This document shows, piece by piece, positions 1-7,623 of a stretch of DNA of 64,000 nt. Under the pieces are notes generated by a model that was not told the DNA's origin, did no database searches, and saw only the letters and a list, made by a program, of their open reading frames with translations. Position 1 is the stretch's first letter, and every line of letters begins with the position of its first letter. Source of the DNA: DTLC01 sp964555645 (GTDB lineage Bacteria > Verrucomicrobiota > Verrucomicrobiia > Limisphaerales > DTLC01); the NCBI GenBank assembly GCA_964555645.1, contig CAZKTA010000001.1, positions 124,001 to 188,000 of the forward strand, written 5' to 3'. Made by a program: the position numbers and the translations under genes.

Positions 1-239
1 TGTTTACGGTACCGGAGCCAGATGCAGAAGGCGATTCCAAAAAGTACATCAACCCAGATTCATTGCGGATCGTTACCGCCAAGTGCGAGCCTAGCCTGAA
101 GGATGCAAAACCGGCCGAGCGGTACCAGTTCGAACGGCTTGGGTATTTTGCATTGGACAAGGACAGCGGCGCAAGACTGGTTTTCAATCGCACGATAACA
201 CTCAAGGATACCTGGGCTAAAGAAGCGCAAAAAGGGTGA
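1..239 (+). CDS. glnS: Glutaminyl-tRNA synthetase, C-terminal end (partial, 5' end outside window)
   Basis: The first 239 bases read open in frame 3 as the last 78 residues of a class I glutaminyl-tRNA synthetase, which charges tRNA-Gln with glutamine in the cytoplasm. The tail carries the family's typical closing pattern: NPDSL, then a CEPSL segment, then FERLGYFALD, then FNRTITLKDTW just before the stop. This is the anticodon-binding beta-barrel end of GlnRS. The rest of the gene lies upstream of the window. The next gene is convergent (stop at 274), leaving only 34 bases between the two stop codons. GluRS-type enzymes lack this ending, so GlnRS is the better call. Confidence 0.85.
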   Translation, partial: FTVPEPDAEGDSKKYINPDSLRIVTAKCEPSLKDAKPAERYQFERLGYFALDKDSGARLVFNRTITLKDTWAKEAQKG

Positions 240-273
240 GGCGATCTCGGATTTATTGTGCCCCCAAATGTTC

Positions 274-2403
274 CTAAGGCAGAGGTTTGAGCCCTTCCCA
301 ACGCACCTTCCATTTGCCATTTGTTGGAAACCCCGGCGCATGTGTTTGCGGGGCGCCGTCCCAACCGGCAGCCATCATGGCCACAGCGGTCAATAGACCG
401 CCATTCGACGGGAAATACGGATACGGGCCGCCTGTGCTGAACCCGTTGGCCATAAACTGGTTTTTCTGTGCCGGGTGCAACAACGCCTCGATCGCAAGCT
501 CGGGTTCACCGCATCTTGCAGCGGTCATTGCCACAAGTGGAAAATCCCAACCCCACGTTTTGCGCTCCCAGTCCCATGTTTGCCAGACCTTGCGCAGTGT
601 TGCGCGCATCAGTTGTGGGTCTGCGCCGTCTCCAGGCAACATGCCGTACGGCCCGAGCAACGACGGATGTTCCCAGTTCCATTTGGTGTATGTGTCAATC
701 ATGCCTTCTTGAGCGATGTACACCCCATCGTGCACCGGTAAAGGCGCCAGGTTCGTGAGCACTTGGTCCCAGCCAGGGTCGCGTGGCAGGCCGAGTTTCT
801 CGCGCCATTCCTGCGCCACGCGCAAGCCAAATCGCCAATAGGAAAGTTCAAATGTAGGGTTACGCGTTTTTCGCGGGTCGGTGTTTTCGGGTACGGTTAT
901 CAGTGGTGGCCCTAGGACAAAATGACCGGTGTTTTTATCGAACACAGCGAACGAAGCCATAAACTCGGCCGTCTCGAAAACTATCTCACGCCATTTTTCA
1001 AGCGTGGACCTTGTTGGGTGAAGCCTATAGTCCAGAAGCGCATAGTAAATTGGGTGTGGCTGTTGCCAGATAAGCAACGGACCAATGCCAGAGGGCGAGT
1101 CGCGGCCGTCAGGGCCAACCATCTTCGGCCAGCGGGCGCCGCGGTAACCTTGGCTTTGTGCAAGCCGGCGCGCCTGGGGGAGAATTTTCCTATACCAATC
1201 AAGACTACGCTCAAATAGGTCCCAGCGGCCCCATAGTGCAAAATGCACGCCGTGCCACCAATGCATCTCGAGATGGAACTTGCCGTTCCAATGTGAGCTG
1301 TTGTTCACGAGCCCGCTTTCCTGTGGCGGCAGTGAGCCTGCGGCTTGAATTGCCATTAAATACTGTGATAGCACAATTCGACGTTCCAGTTCGCGCCAGC
1401 GCGGGTCAGTGCTGCCGGATAGATCAATTGCGCCGCCTGAGTTCCAAAACCTGGGCCAGTGAGTTGCAGCGGCTTTTTTTACCACGGCAAAACTTGGCAA
1501 AGCCCCAAGGGCCGGTTTGGGTGAAAATGCGCATACAAAACGTAAGCGCCGACTACTGTTGGTGGGTAAAAGCGAGAATGTATGGTTATTGACTTGTTCG
1601 AGTTGGGCGACGCCTTCCCAGGTCAAGCTCACAAAATAGGCGTCGTCGTCGAGTTTGCGGTCGAAATCCACCCGGTTTTGTGCGCGTTGTCGGACTATTG
1701 TCTGGTGCGCTTGCGGTTTGGACCAATCTGCACCCGAGTTGTCCGGGCTGGCATACGGGAATGCGAGTGTAACACCTGCCCGGCCCGCCGATATGAGGGG
1801 AGAATCGATCTGAACAGCAACAATGTCGCGTTGGGGGTGGCAACAGGTCTGCACTTTCACCGGCACGCCTTCGACTTTGTACGTGCTTAAAATAAGGCCG
1901 CGCCATAGATCAAGTTTTTGGTGGGGTTCGCTGATGTCGCTTAGTTGAGCATGTGTGCCGTCAATTTTTTTGATCCACAAGCTAAGTTTACCGAGATTAA
2001 ACCGATGTGGGTTTTGACGCAGCCACCAGAAGATGGTTTCTTGACCTTTGGAGCTGGTAGCATAGCCAACCTGTCTGCCGTATGTGTCGTAGAGTTCGAG
2101 CTTGAAGTCTTGTGGGTTTAAACCTTCCGGTAACGGAGCTGTGTGCCAGCCCCAGTGCGACATTGTGTTTGCTGGCAAAAATGTTTGCAGGCCGGTTATG
2201 TCAACGCTAAATGCAAACTCGCCGTTGCCAACCTGTAGTGGTGTTTGTGGATCGGCATTTGTTATGACAACGTTGTGTCGGGTTACAAGAGCGTACCTGT
2301 CAATGTTTGCTTTTTGTTTGCAATAGCCTGTTGATGGTCCCAGACTAAATAGACCGATACACAAAACCCAGACATGCCCGATTTGAAGTTTGCACTTGTT
2401 CAT
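274..2403 (-). CDS. Secreted glycoside-hydrolase-like protein, (alpha/alpha)6-barrel type
   Basis: A 709-residue protein with an N-terminal hydrophobic segment (about residues 9-27, ending near TGYC), so it is probably exported. Residues about 45-300 form a beta-rich N-terminal region beginning with a VGNGEFAFSVDITGLQ segment. Residues about 330-690 are rich in aromatic and helix-forming residues (NGKFHLEMHWWHG, GPPLITVPEN, NWEHPSLLGPYG), which is how six-hairpin glycosidases related to GH65/GH95 look. The Glu in HLEMHWW is a candidate acid, but I cannot prove it. Family membership is inferred from overall pattern only; substrate unknown. It stands alone, convergent with glnS and divergent from the tRNA-Thr/tuf block. 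Confidence 0.6.
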   Translation of the reverse strand: MNKCKLQIGHVWVLCIGLFSLGPSTGYCKQKANIDRYALVTRHNVVITNADPQTPLQVGNGEFAFSVDITGLQTFLPANTMSHWGWHTAPLPEGLNPQDFKLELYDTYGRQVGYATSSKGQETIFWWLRQNPHRFNLGKLSLWIKKIDGTHAQLSDISEPHQKLDLWRGLILSTYKVEGVPVKVQTCCHPQRDIVAVQIDSPLISAGRAGVTLAFPYASPDNSGADWSKPQAHQTIVRQRAQNRVDFDRKLDDDAYFVSLTWEGVAQLEQVNNHTFSLLPTNSSRRLRFVCAFSPKPALGALPSFAVVKKAAATHWPRFWNSGGAIDLSGSTDPRWRELERRIVLSQYLMAIQAAGSLPPQESGLVNNSSHWNGKFHLEMHWWHGVHFALWGRWDLFERSLDWYRKILPQARRLAQSQGYRGARWPKMVGPDGRDSPSGIGPLLIWQQPHPIYYALLDYRLHPTRSTLEKWREIVFETAEFMASFAVFDKNTGHFVLGPPLITVPENTDPRKTRNPTFELSYWRFGLRVAQEWREKLGLPRDPGWDQVLTNLAPLPVHDGVYIAQEGMIDTYTKWNWEHPSLLGPYGMLPGDGADPQLMRATLRKVWQTWDWERKTWGWDFPLVAMTAARCGEPELAIEALLHPAQKNQFMANGFSTGGPYPYFPSNGGLLTAVAMMAAGWDGAPQTHAPGFPTNGKWKVRWEGLKPLP

Positions 2404-2468
2404 AAGCGGCTAAATAGCTTAGTTATTGAAGCGAACCGGGCGCACGCATAAAATTTGCCAAAAACCTG

Positions 2469-2496
2469 TTGACATAGGGTTAGGTGCTGGTATTTT
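2469..2496 (+). promoter_or_regulatory. Sigma-70-type promoter ahead of tRNA-Thr and tuf
   Basis: A perfect -35 box TTGACA (2469-2474) is followed after 16 bases by TATTTT (2491-2496). It lies about 110 bases upstream of tRNA-Thr and is well placed to start the long translation/transcription block. Between it and the tRNA lies a hairpin (2539-2566). Promoter call is by pattern only. Confidence 0.6.
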
Positions 2497-2538
2497 TGTT
2501 TGGTCTTTGGACCCGGAAAAACGAGAGCATGTGACTGT

Positions 2539-2566
2539 CCCTCGCTTTAAGCAAAGAGAGCGAGGG
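2539..2566 (+). other. Leader hairpin before tRNA-Thr
   Basis: CCCTCGCT (2539-2546) pairs perfectly with AGCGAGGG (2559-2566) around a 12-base loop. It sits between the TTGACA/TATTTT promoter and tRNA-Thr, so it would be in the leader of the tRNA-tuf transcript. It has no U-run after it, so it is not a clear terminator; it may be a processing site. Confidence 0.4.
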
Positions 2567-2604
2567 GGGAGGGAAAGGTTTATGCTCGATATGTGTTTTA
2601 ACGT

Positions 2605-2680
<76 letters not shown>

Positions 2681-2746
2681 TGTCGTTTTCCGGGGTAAGT
2701 AAACTATAAACGAGACGGGAACCAAAACTTAACTCAGGAGATAACG

Positions 2747-3937
2747 ATGGCAAAAGAGCAATTCCAGCGGACAAAACCGCACGTGAACGTTGGGACGATT
2801 GGTCATATTGACCATGGTAAATCGACCCTTACGGCTGCCATTACTAAGGTCCAAGCCAAGAAAGGCTTGGCCGAAGTAAAGAGCTATGCCGAAATTACCA
2901 AGGGCGGCACAGTTCGGGACGAGACAAAAACTCTTACGATTGCAATTTCACATACTGAATACCAAACAGAAAAACGGCATTACGCACATATAGACTGCCC
3001 TGGGCACGCCGACTACATCAAGAACATGATCACTGGTGCGGCCCAAATGGACGGGGCGATTCTGGTGGTTGACGCTGCTGAGGGGCCGATGCCGCAGACG
3101 CGCGAGCATATCCTGCTGGCTCGGCAGGTGGGTGTACCTGCAATAGTGGTGTATTTGAACAAGGTTGACCTGGTTGACGACAAGGAACTGCTTGATCTAG
3201 TAGAGCTTGAGATTCGCGATTTGCTCAACAAGTACCAGTTCCCCGGCGACAAGACACCGATTGTTCGTGGCAGTGCAAAGAAAGCGCTCGCAGGCGACCC
3301 TGAGGCGGAAAAATCAATAGAGGAATTGCTAAATGCAATTGACGAATTCATCCCATTGCCGGTTCGAGAAGTTGACAAGCCGTTCCTGATGAGCATCGAG
3401 GACGTGTTTAACATTGAAGGTCGCGGCACGGTTGTTACCGGGCGCGTCGAACGCGGGATTTTGCGCCGCATGGATGAAGTCGAGATAGTGGGTTTGCGTG
3501 AGACACGCAAGACAGTTGCAACCGATATAGAGATGTTTCGCAAGATTCTCGATTCGGCGCAAAGCGGCGACAATGTTGGTGTGCTGTTACGCGGAATTAA
3601 AAAGGACGAGGTCGAACGTGGCATGGTACTGGCCAAGCCCGGCTCGATTACGCCACATACACATTTCAAGGCAGAAGTGTACGTGTTGTCAAAAGAGGAA
3701 GGCGGCAGGCACACACCATTCTTTAACGGGTACAGGCCGCAATTTTACTTCCGCACGACCGACGTGACGGGCACGGTTGCGTTGCCTTCCGGCATTGAAA
3801 TGGTAATGCCGGGTGACAACGTGTCGCTTGAATGCAAGGTTATTGCGCCGGTCGCACTTGAGCGCGGCCAACGATTCGCAATACGCGAAGGCGGTCGAAC
3901 GATTGGTGCTGGGCGCATAACTGAGATAATTGCGTGA
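2747..3937 (+). CDS. tuf: Translation elongation factor Tu
   Basis: A 396-residue EF-Tu, the GTPase that brings aminoacyl-tRNA to the ribosomal A site. The P-loop GHIDHGKST is at residues 19-27, the G3 motif DCPGHADYIKNM follows near residue 85, and NKVDLVDD is the G4 motif (most bacteria have NKCD, so the Cys-to-Val change here is a minor variant). Domains 2 and 3 follow with the usual TGRVERG and GGRHTPFFNGYRPQFYFR segments. Length equals the family norm. A ribosome-binding site (AGGAG) is 8 bases upstream. The gene is between tRNA-Thr and tRNA-Trp, ahead of secE, not after fusA, which lacks a tuf partner in this window. Confidence 0.97.
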   Translation: MAKEQFQRTKPHVNVGTIGHIDHGKSTLTAAITKVQAKKGLAEVKSYAEITKGGTVRDETKTLTIAISHTEYQTEKRHYAHIDCPGHADYIKNMITGAAQMDGAILVVDAAEGPMPQTREHILLARQVGVPAIVVYLNKVDLVDDKELLDLVELEIRDLLNKYQFPGDKTPIVRGSAKKALAGDPEAEKSIEELLNAIDEFIPLPVREVDKPFLMSIEDVFNIEGRGTVVTGRVERGILRRMDEVEIVGLRETRKTVATDIEMFRKILDSAQSGDNVGVLLRGIKKDEVERGMVLAKPGSITPHTHFKAEVYVLSKEEGGRHTPFFNGYRPQFYFRTTDVTGTVALPSGIEMVMPGDNVSLECKVIAPVALERGQRFAIREGGRTIGAGRITEIIA

Positions 3938-4029
3938 AAGAACAAAGCCTGATGAACGCGGAAGGTGCAGGTGGATCATGTCCCGACCCGAGGCACATCG
4001 AAAATGATGATGATATATTTTGGTGGTAC

Positions 4030-4105
4030 AGGGCGGTAGCTCAATTGGTAGAGTAGCGGTCTCCAAAACCGCCTGTTGTGGGTTCGAGTCCCTCCCGCCC
4101 TGCCA
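4030..4105 (+). tRNA. tRNA-Trp (anticodon CCA)
   Basis: Acceptor AGGGCGG (4030-4036) pairs with CCGCCCT (4095-4101), discriminator G, CCA encoded at 4103-4105. The anticodon loop CTCCAAA gives CCA. tRNA-Trp next to secE is a common bacterial arrangement, which supports the assignment. Confidence 0.95.
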
Positions 4106-4120
4106 GCACAGTTTAAGCCT

Positions 4121-4213
4121 GGAGAGGTGGCAGAGCGGTTGAATGCGGCGGTCTTGAAAACCGTTACCCCGACAGAATCGGGGTCGGGGGTTCGAATCCC
4201 TCCCTCTCCGCCA
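4121..4213 (+). tRNA. tRNA-Ser (anticodon TGA)
   Basis: Class II tRNA: acceptor GGAGAGG pairs with CCTCTCC (4203-4209), discriminator G, encoded CCA (4211-4213). The anticodon loop CTTGAAA gives TGA. A long variable arm is visible (CCCCGA-CAGAA-TCGGGG), as expected for tRNA-Ser. It ends 14 bases before secE, so tRNA and secE are very likely cotranscribed. Confidence 0.95.
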
Positions 4214-4227
4214 GTAAAACCCGGAAA

Positions 4228-4485
4228 ATGAAAGAATTAACCAGCGTGCTGATATGGGCGGGATTGATCCTGGTGGTTTTTGCGTATTTATGGTGGAAAG
4301 GCCACCTGGCGCGGCTGGGTGCGTACTTGCGCGAGACACGCGAAGAACTGCGCAAGTGTACCTGGCCGACTTGGGACGAACTCAAGGGTGCAACTGTTGT
4401 AGTTGCGATCTCGATAGTTTTGTTGGGCGGGTTCACTGTTCTTGCAGATTTTGTGTTTAACGTGTTGGTTCATATGCTGATGTAA
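4228..4485 (+). CDS. secE: Preprotein translocase subunit SecE
   Basis: An 85-residue inner-membrane protein of the SecYEG export channel. A short N-terminal hydrophobic stretch (residues 6-23) precedes the conserved amphipathic SecE segment (RETREELRKCTWPTWDEL, residues about 35-52), followed by the core transmembrane helix (about 55-82). The CTWPTWDE motif is diagnostic. An extra N-terminal membrane segment is seen in several phyla and makes this longer than the minimal 60-65-residue form. Located directly before nusG, the near-universal neighbour. Confidence 0.93.
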   Translation: MKELTSVLIWAGLILVVFAYLWWKGHLARLGAYLRETREELRKCTWPTWDELKGATVVVAISIVLLGGFTVLADFVFNVLVHMLM

Positions 4486-4501
4486 CGGTCCTGGTGACAC
4501 A

Positions 4502-5050
4502 ATGCGAAGCCAGTGGTTTGTCATCCATACGCTTTCCGGCCAGGAACAGAAGGTCAAGGAGAGCATCGAGAAACGCGTCAAGACCGACGAAATGCAGGAT
4601 TACATTAAAGAGGTGCTTGTGCCGATGGAACGTGTGGTCGAGGTGCGTAACCAGAAAAAAACTGTCTCGATGCGTAAGCTTTGGCCGGGGTATGTTTTTA
4701 TCAACATGGTATTATTGGATGACAACAACCGGATCATAGAAAAACCGTGGTATTTTGTAAAAGAAACACCTGGTGTAATCGGGTTTGTGGGTGGCGACCC
4801 GCCTACGCCGACCTCGGATGAAGAGGTCGAGCGTATAAAGGCGCAGATTGCTGCATCGGAAGAGACCGAGAAACCAAAGATCACATTTGAAGTGGGTGAG
4901 ACAGTCAAAATCAACAATGGCCCATTTTTAAATTTCAGTGGAGTGATCGAGGAGGTTGACCCTGAACGTGGTCGGCTGAAGGTCACAGTGAACATATTTG
5001 GCCGTAATACACCTGTTGAGCTAGAATACTGGCAGGTCGAAAAAGGCTAA
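4502..5050 (+). CDS. nusG: Transcription termination/antitermination protein NusG
   Basis: A 182-residue NusG. The NGN domain begins QWFVIHTLSGQEQKV and contains the WPGYVFINM strand; the C-terminal KOW domain reads VKINNGPFLNFSGVIEEVD (about residues 127-145). NusG binds RNA polymerase, suppresses pausing and links transcription to Rho or the ribosome. It lies 16 bases after secE and 83 bases before rplK in the classical secE-nusG-rplKAJL-rpoBC order. Confidence 0.96.
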   Translation: MRSQWFVIHTLSGQEQKVKESIEKRVKTDEMQDYIKEVLVPMERVVEVRNQKKTVSMRKLWPGYVFINMVLLDDNNRIIEKPWYFVKETPGVIGFVGGDPPTPTSDEEVERIKAQIAASEETEKPKITFEVGETVKINNGPFLNFSGVIEEVDPERGRLKVTVNIFGRNTPVELEYWQVEKG

Positions 5051-5133
5051 GGACGGATTTTGTGGTGTGGGCCGCTTGTGGATTGAGCAAAGGTCTTGGC
5101 CCGCAGGCGGTGCTTCAGATTGATGGACTTAAC

Positions 5134-5559
5134 ATGGCAAAGAAGGTTATAGCACAGATAAAATTGCAAATACCGGCTGGGCAGGCAAACCCGGCGCCGC
5201 CGGTTGGGCCGGCTCTAGGTCAGCACGGCGTCAACATCATGGCTTTTTGTAAGGAATTCAATGCAGTAACAAAAAACGATGTCGGTTTAATCATTCCTGT
5301 TGTTATAACAGTTTACCAGGACAAATCGTTCACTTTCATTACGAAGTCGCCGCCCGCATCTGTTTTACTAAAGCGCGCAGCTGGCATAACGGCAGGCTCG
5401 GGTACACCCAACAAGGAAAAGGTAGGCAAGGTAACGCGGCAACAGGTGTTGGACATAGTCAAAATGAAACGCAAAGACCTCAATGCAACCAGCGACGAGG
5501 CTGCGTTTAGGATAATAGCGGGTACAGCAAAGAGCATGGGAATCGAAATTGTTGATTGA
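5134..5559 (+). CDS. rplK: 50S ribosomal protein L11
   Basis: 141 residues, the usual L11 length. The start is placed at the ATG giving MAKKVIAQIKLQIPAG, the family's standard N-terminus; an in-frame extension upstream to 5062 has no family support. The GQANPAPPVGPALGQHGVNI segment is the L11 N-terminal domain and the C-terminal rRNA-binding domain ends in the usual way (TAKSMGIEIVD). L11 forms the GTPase-associated centre with L10 and L7/L12, all encoded just downstream. Confidence 0.96.
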   Translation: MAKKVIAQIKLQIPAGQANPAPPVGPALGQHGVNIMAFCKEFNAVTKNDVGLIIPVVITVYQDKSFTFITKSPPASVLLKRAAGITAGSGTPNKEKVGKVTRQQVLDIVKMKRKDLNATSDEAAFRIIAGTAKSMGIEIVD

Positions 5560-5615
5560 ACGTCTTGACTATAGGAAACGGTGGTGAGTTTTGAGCCGGC
5601 CAATTCCACAATCAA

Positions 5616-6314
5616 ATGCGTAGCAAACGATACAGAAAAGCGCTCGAGCTGGTGGATAGTAACAAGTTGTATCCACTCAGTGCGGCTGTAGAATTGTTGA
5701 CCAAGTTGCCAAAAGCACGGTTCGACGAGACGGTCGAGCTTGCTTTTCGGCTCAACGTTGATCCGAAACAGTCAGATCAGAACGTGCGGGGCACTGTCAC
5801 GCTGCCGCACGGCACCGGCAAGACAGTCCGTGTGCTAGTGTTTGCCAAGAGCGGTGAGGCAGCCGATGCCGCCCGAGCTGCTGGGGCTGAATACGTCGGG
5901 TTTGAAGACATGATCAAGAAATGCCAGGAAGGCTGGGCGGATTTTGACGTTGCGATTGCCACCCCGGAAGCAATGGCCGAGGTCCGAAAGCTTGGCAAAA
6001 TTCTTGGCCCGCGCGGTTTAATGCCAAATCCAAAGACCGGTACGGTTACTGATGACACCGCCAAAGCCGTAAAGGAAGTCAAGGCGGGTCGTGTCGAATT
6101 CAAAGTCGACAAGGGCGGCAATGTGCACGTGCCCGTTGGCAAGCTATCATTTGGCGCGGTGAAACTTGTTGAAAACGCCCGTGCTGTGATCGAGGCGGTT
6201 GCAAAAGCAAGACCGGCGGCGGTCAAAGGCACGTACATTTGGAATTGTACAATTTCGGCCACCATGAGTCCACCTTTACACTTGGATTTGAAAGAGTTTG
6301 CGAACGTACGTTAA
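5616..6314 (+). CDS. rplA: 50S ribosomal protein L1
   Basis: 232 residues, normal for L1, the protein of the ribosomal L1 stalk that helps release deacylated tRNA and in many bacteria represses its own operon. The hallmark LGPRGLMPNPKTGTVT is at about residues 129-144, and the N-terminal KRYRKALELVD is typical. It lies between rplK and rplJ; only 17 bases separate its stop from the rplJ start, so there is no room for an L10 leader of the kind found in Gram-positive and enteric bacteria. Confidence 0.96.
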   Translation: MRSKRYRKALELVDSNKLYPLSAAVELLTKLPKARFDETVELAFRLNVDPKQSDQNVRGTVTLPHGTGKTVRVLVFAKSGEAADAARAAGAEYVGFEDMIKKCQEGWADFDVAIATPEAMAEVRKLGKILGPRGLMPNPKTGTVTDDTAKAVKEVKAGRVEFKVDKGGNVHVPVGKLSFGAVKLVENARAVIEAVAKARPAAVKGTYIWNCTISATMSPPLHLDLKEFANVR

Positions 6315-6331
6315 AGACAGCCGAGCTGACT

Positions 6332-6844
6332 ATGCGCGCTGAAAAAAAGATTCTGACCAAACAATACCTCGAGCGGCTTAACAACGCGCCCTTTTTCATT
6401 GTAGTGAATTACCAGGGCTTGAAAGTTGGGCCAATGAACGAACTGCGTCGGCGTCTTGCAAAGGCTGGTGCAGAAATTCATGTGGTTAAGAACTCGGTTT
6501 TCAGGCAGGCATTGCGCGAAGCCGGTTTGCCTGACCCTGGCGGTATGCTGACTGGACAACTGGCGGTTGTGACCGGCCAGAAAGACATTTCTGCGGCTGC
6601 TAAGGTTATAAAAACGTTTGCTGCCGAGTTTGAGCGACCCAAGATGAGGTTTGGATATTTGAACAACCAGCAGCTTGATGAATCTGCCTTGAGCATGTTA
6701 GCAGATCTACCGTCTGTGGAGACTTTACGGGCTACATTGCTTGGGTTGTTGAACGCACCTGCGACAAATCTTGTCAGGTTGCTAAACACGCCCGCCGGCC
6801 AGCTTGTGCGTGTATTGCAGGCGCGTGTGGACAAGACCGGTTGA
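6332..6844 (+). CDS. rplJ: 50S ribosomal protein L10
   Basis: 170 residues, the L10 base of the L7/L12 stalk. The start is at MRAEKKILTKQYLERL, which fits family length; a longer in-frame reading overlapping rplA from 6239 is not supported. The N-terminal domain includes NYQGLKVGPMNELRRRL and VVKNSVFRQAL, the latter being the conserved rRNA-binding region. The C-terminal helix (residues about 135-170) is the L7/L12 docking helix. Confidence 0.94.
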   Translation: MRAEKKILTKQYLERLNNAPFFIVVNYQGLKVGPMNELRRRLAKAGAEIHVVKNSVFRQALREAGLPDPGGMLTGQLAVVTGQKDISAAAKVIKTFAAEFERPKMRFGYLNNQQLDESALSMLADLPSVETLRATLLGLLNAPATNLVRLLNTPAGQLVRVLQARVDKTG

Positions 6845-6861
6845 GTAATTATAATTTTAGG

Positions 6862-6890
6862 TCCGGGCTGCCGTAGGTCGGGCAGCCGGA
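6862..6890 (+). promoter_or_regulatory. Hairpin in the rplJ-rplL spacer
   Basis: In the 148-base spacer, TCCGGGCTGCC (6862-6872) pairs with GGCAGCCGGA (6881-6890), with one bulged G and an 8-base loop. It comes 17 bases after the rplJ stop. There is only a short TTT after it, so it may be a weak attenuator or processing site that lets rplL be expressed at a higher level than rplJ, as L7/L12 is multi-copy. Function is inferred. Confidence 0.35.
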
Positions 6891-6992
6891 TTTCAGCCGA
6901 GAATGAACGAAAAGTAAATCGTCGGTTCGGAAATAACGAACTTAAACCATTCCCGAATGGCGTGGGGATGACGACGACACTGAAAGGTAACC

Positions 6993-7388
6993 ATGGCACT
7001 AGACAAAGCACGAATAGTTGAAGAACTAAGCAATGCTACGGTAATTGAGATTGCCGAGCTTGTTAAGGAACTAGAAAACAAATGGGGTGTAAGCGCTGCT
7101 GCACCTGTGGCAGTTGCTGCAGCTATACCTGCGGGTGGCGCAGCGCCGCAACAGGCTGCTGCTGAAGCTAAGACAACGTTCGACGTGATCCTTGCTTCGT
7201 TCCCGTCGGACAAAAAAATAGCCGTCATCAAGGCTGTCAGGGAAGTCAAGGCTGGGCTTGGCTTAGCTGAAGCAAAAGCCTTGGTTGAAGGTGCGCCCAA
7301 GCCGGTGCTTGAAGGTGTACCGAAAGCTGATGCCGAGGCTGCCAAGAAGAAACTTGAAGAAGCAGGTGCCAAGGTCGAGTTGAAGTAA
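6993..7388 (+). CDS. rplL: 50S ribosomal protein L7/L12
   Basis: 131 residues. The N-terminal dimerisation domain (KARIVEELSNATVIEIAELV) is followed by an Ala/Pro-rich hinge (about residues 37-58), then the C-terminal factor-binding domain with KTTFDVILASFPSDKKIAVI and KAVREVKAGLGLAEAKALVE. It is the flexible stalk protein recruiting EF-Tu and EF-G. Slightly longer than the E. coli form (121) because of the hinge. Confidence 0.96.
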   Translation: MALDKARIVEELSNATVIEIAELVKELENKWGVSAAAPVAVAAAIPAGGAAPQQAAAEAKTTFDVILASFPSDKKIAVIKAVREVKAGLGLAEAKALVEGAPKPVLEGVPKADAEAAKKKLEEAGAKVELK

Positions 7389-7623
7389 GGTGGAGTTGCT
7401 TTTTGGTGGTTGTAGCGCTTGCGGGATGCGACCAAGTGCGGCAACCGCCACGCCGGATAGGCATATTGGACGCTATATTGCGTCTGGAACAACAAGCTAG
7501 ACCAGCTATTGCGGTAGTTGGTGGTGAACGGGCAGTCCCGCTCCGAAAAAGTGGGAAGCTGCCTGAGTGGGTTTTTGTGTCCCAACACCATTGCTGCAAT
7601 ACCTGACTCAACCAGTACAGAAA

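Noticed and set aside
7403..7606. A 67-codon plus-strand frame in the rplL-rpoB spacer
   Set aside because: No family resemblance, overlaps the spurious 5' extension of rpoB, and the region is normally non-coding or regulatory.
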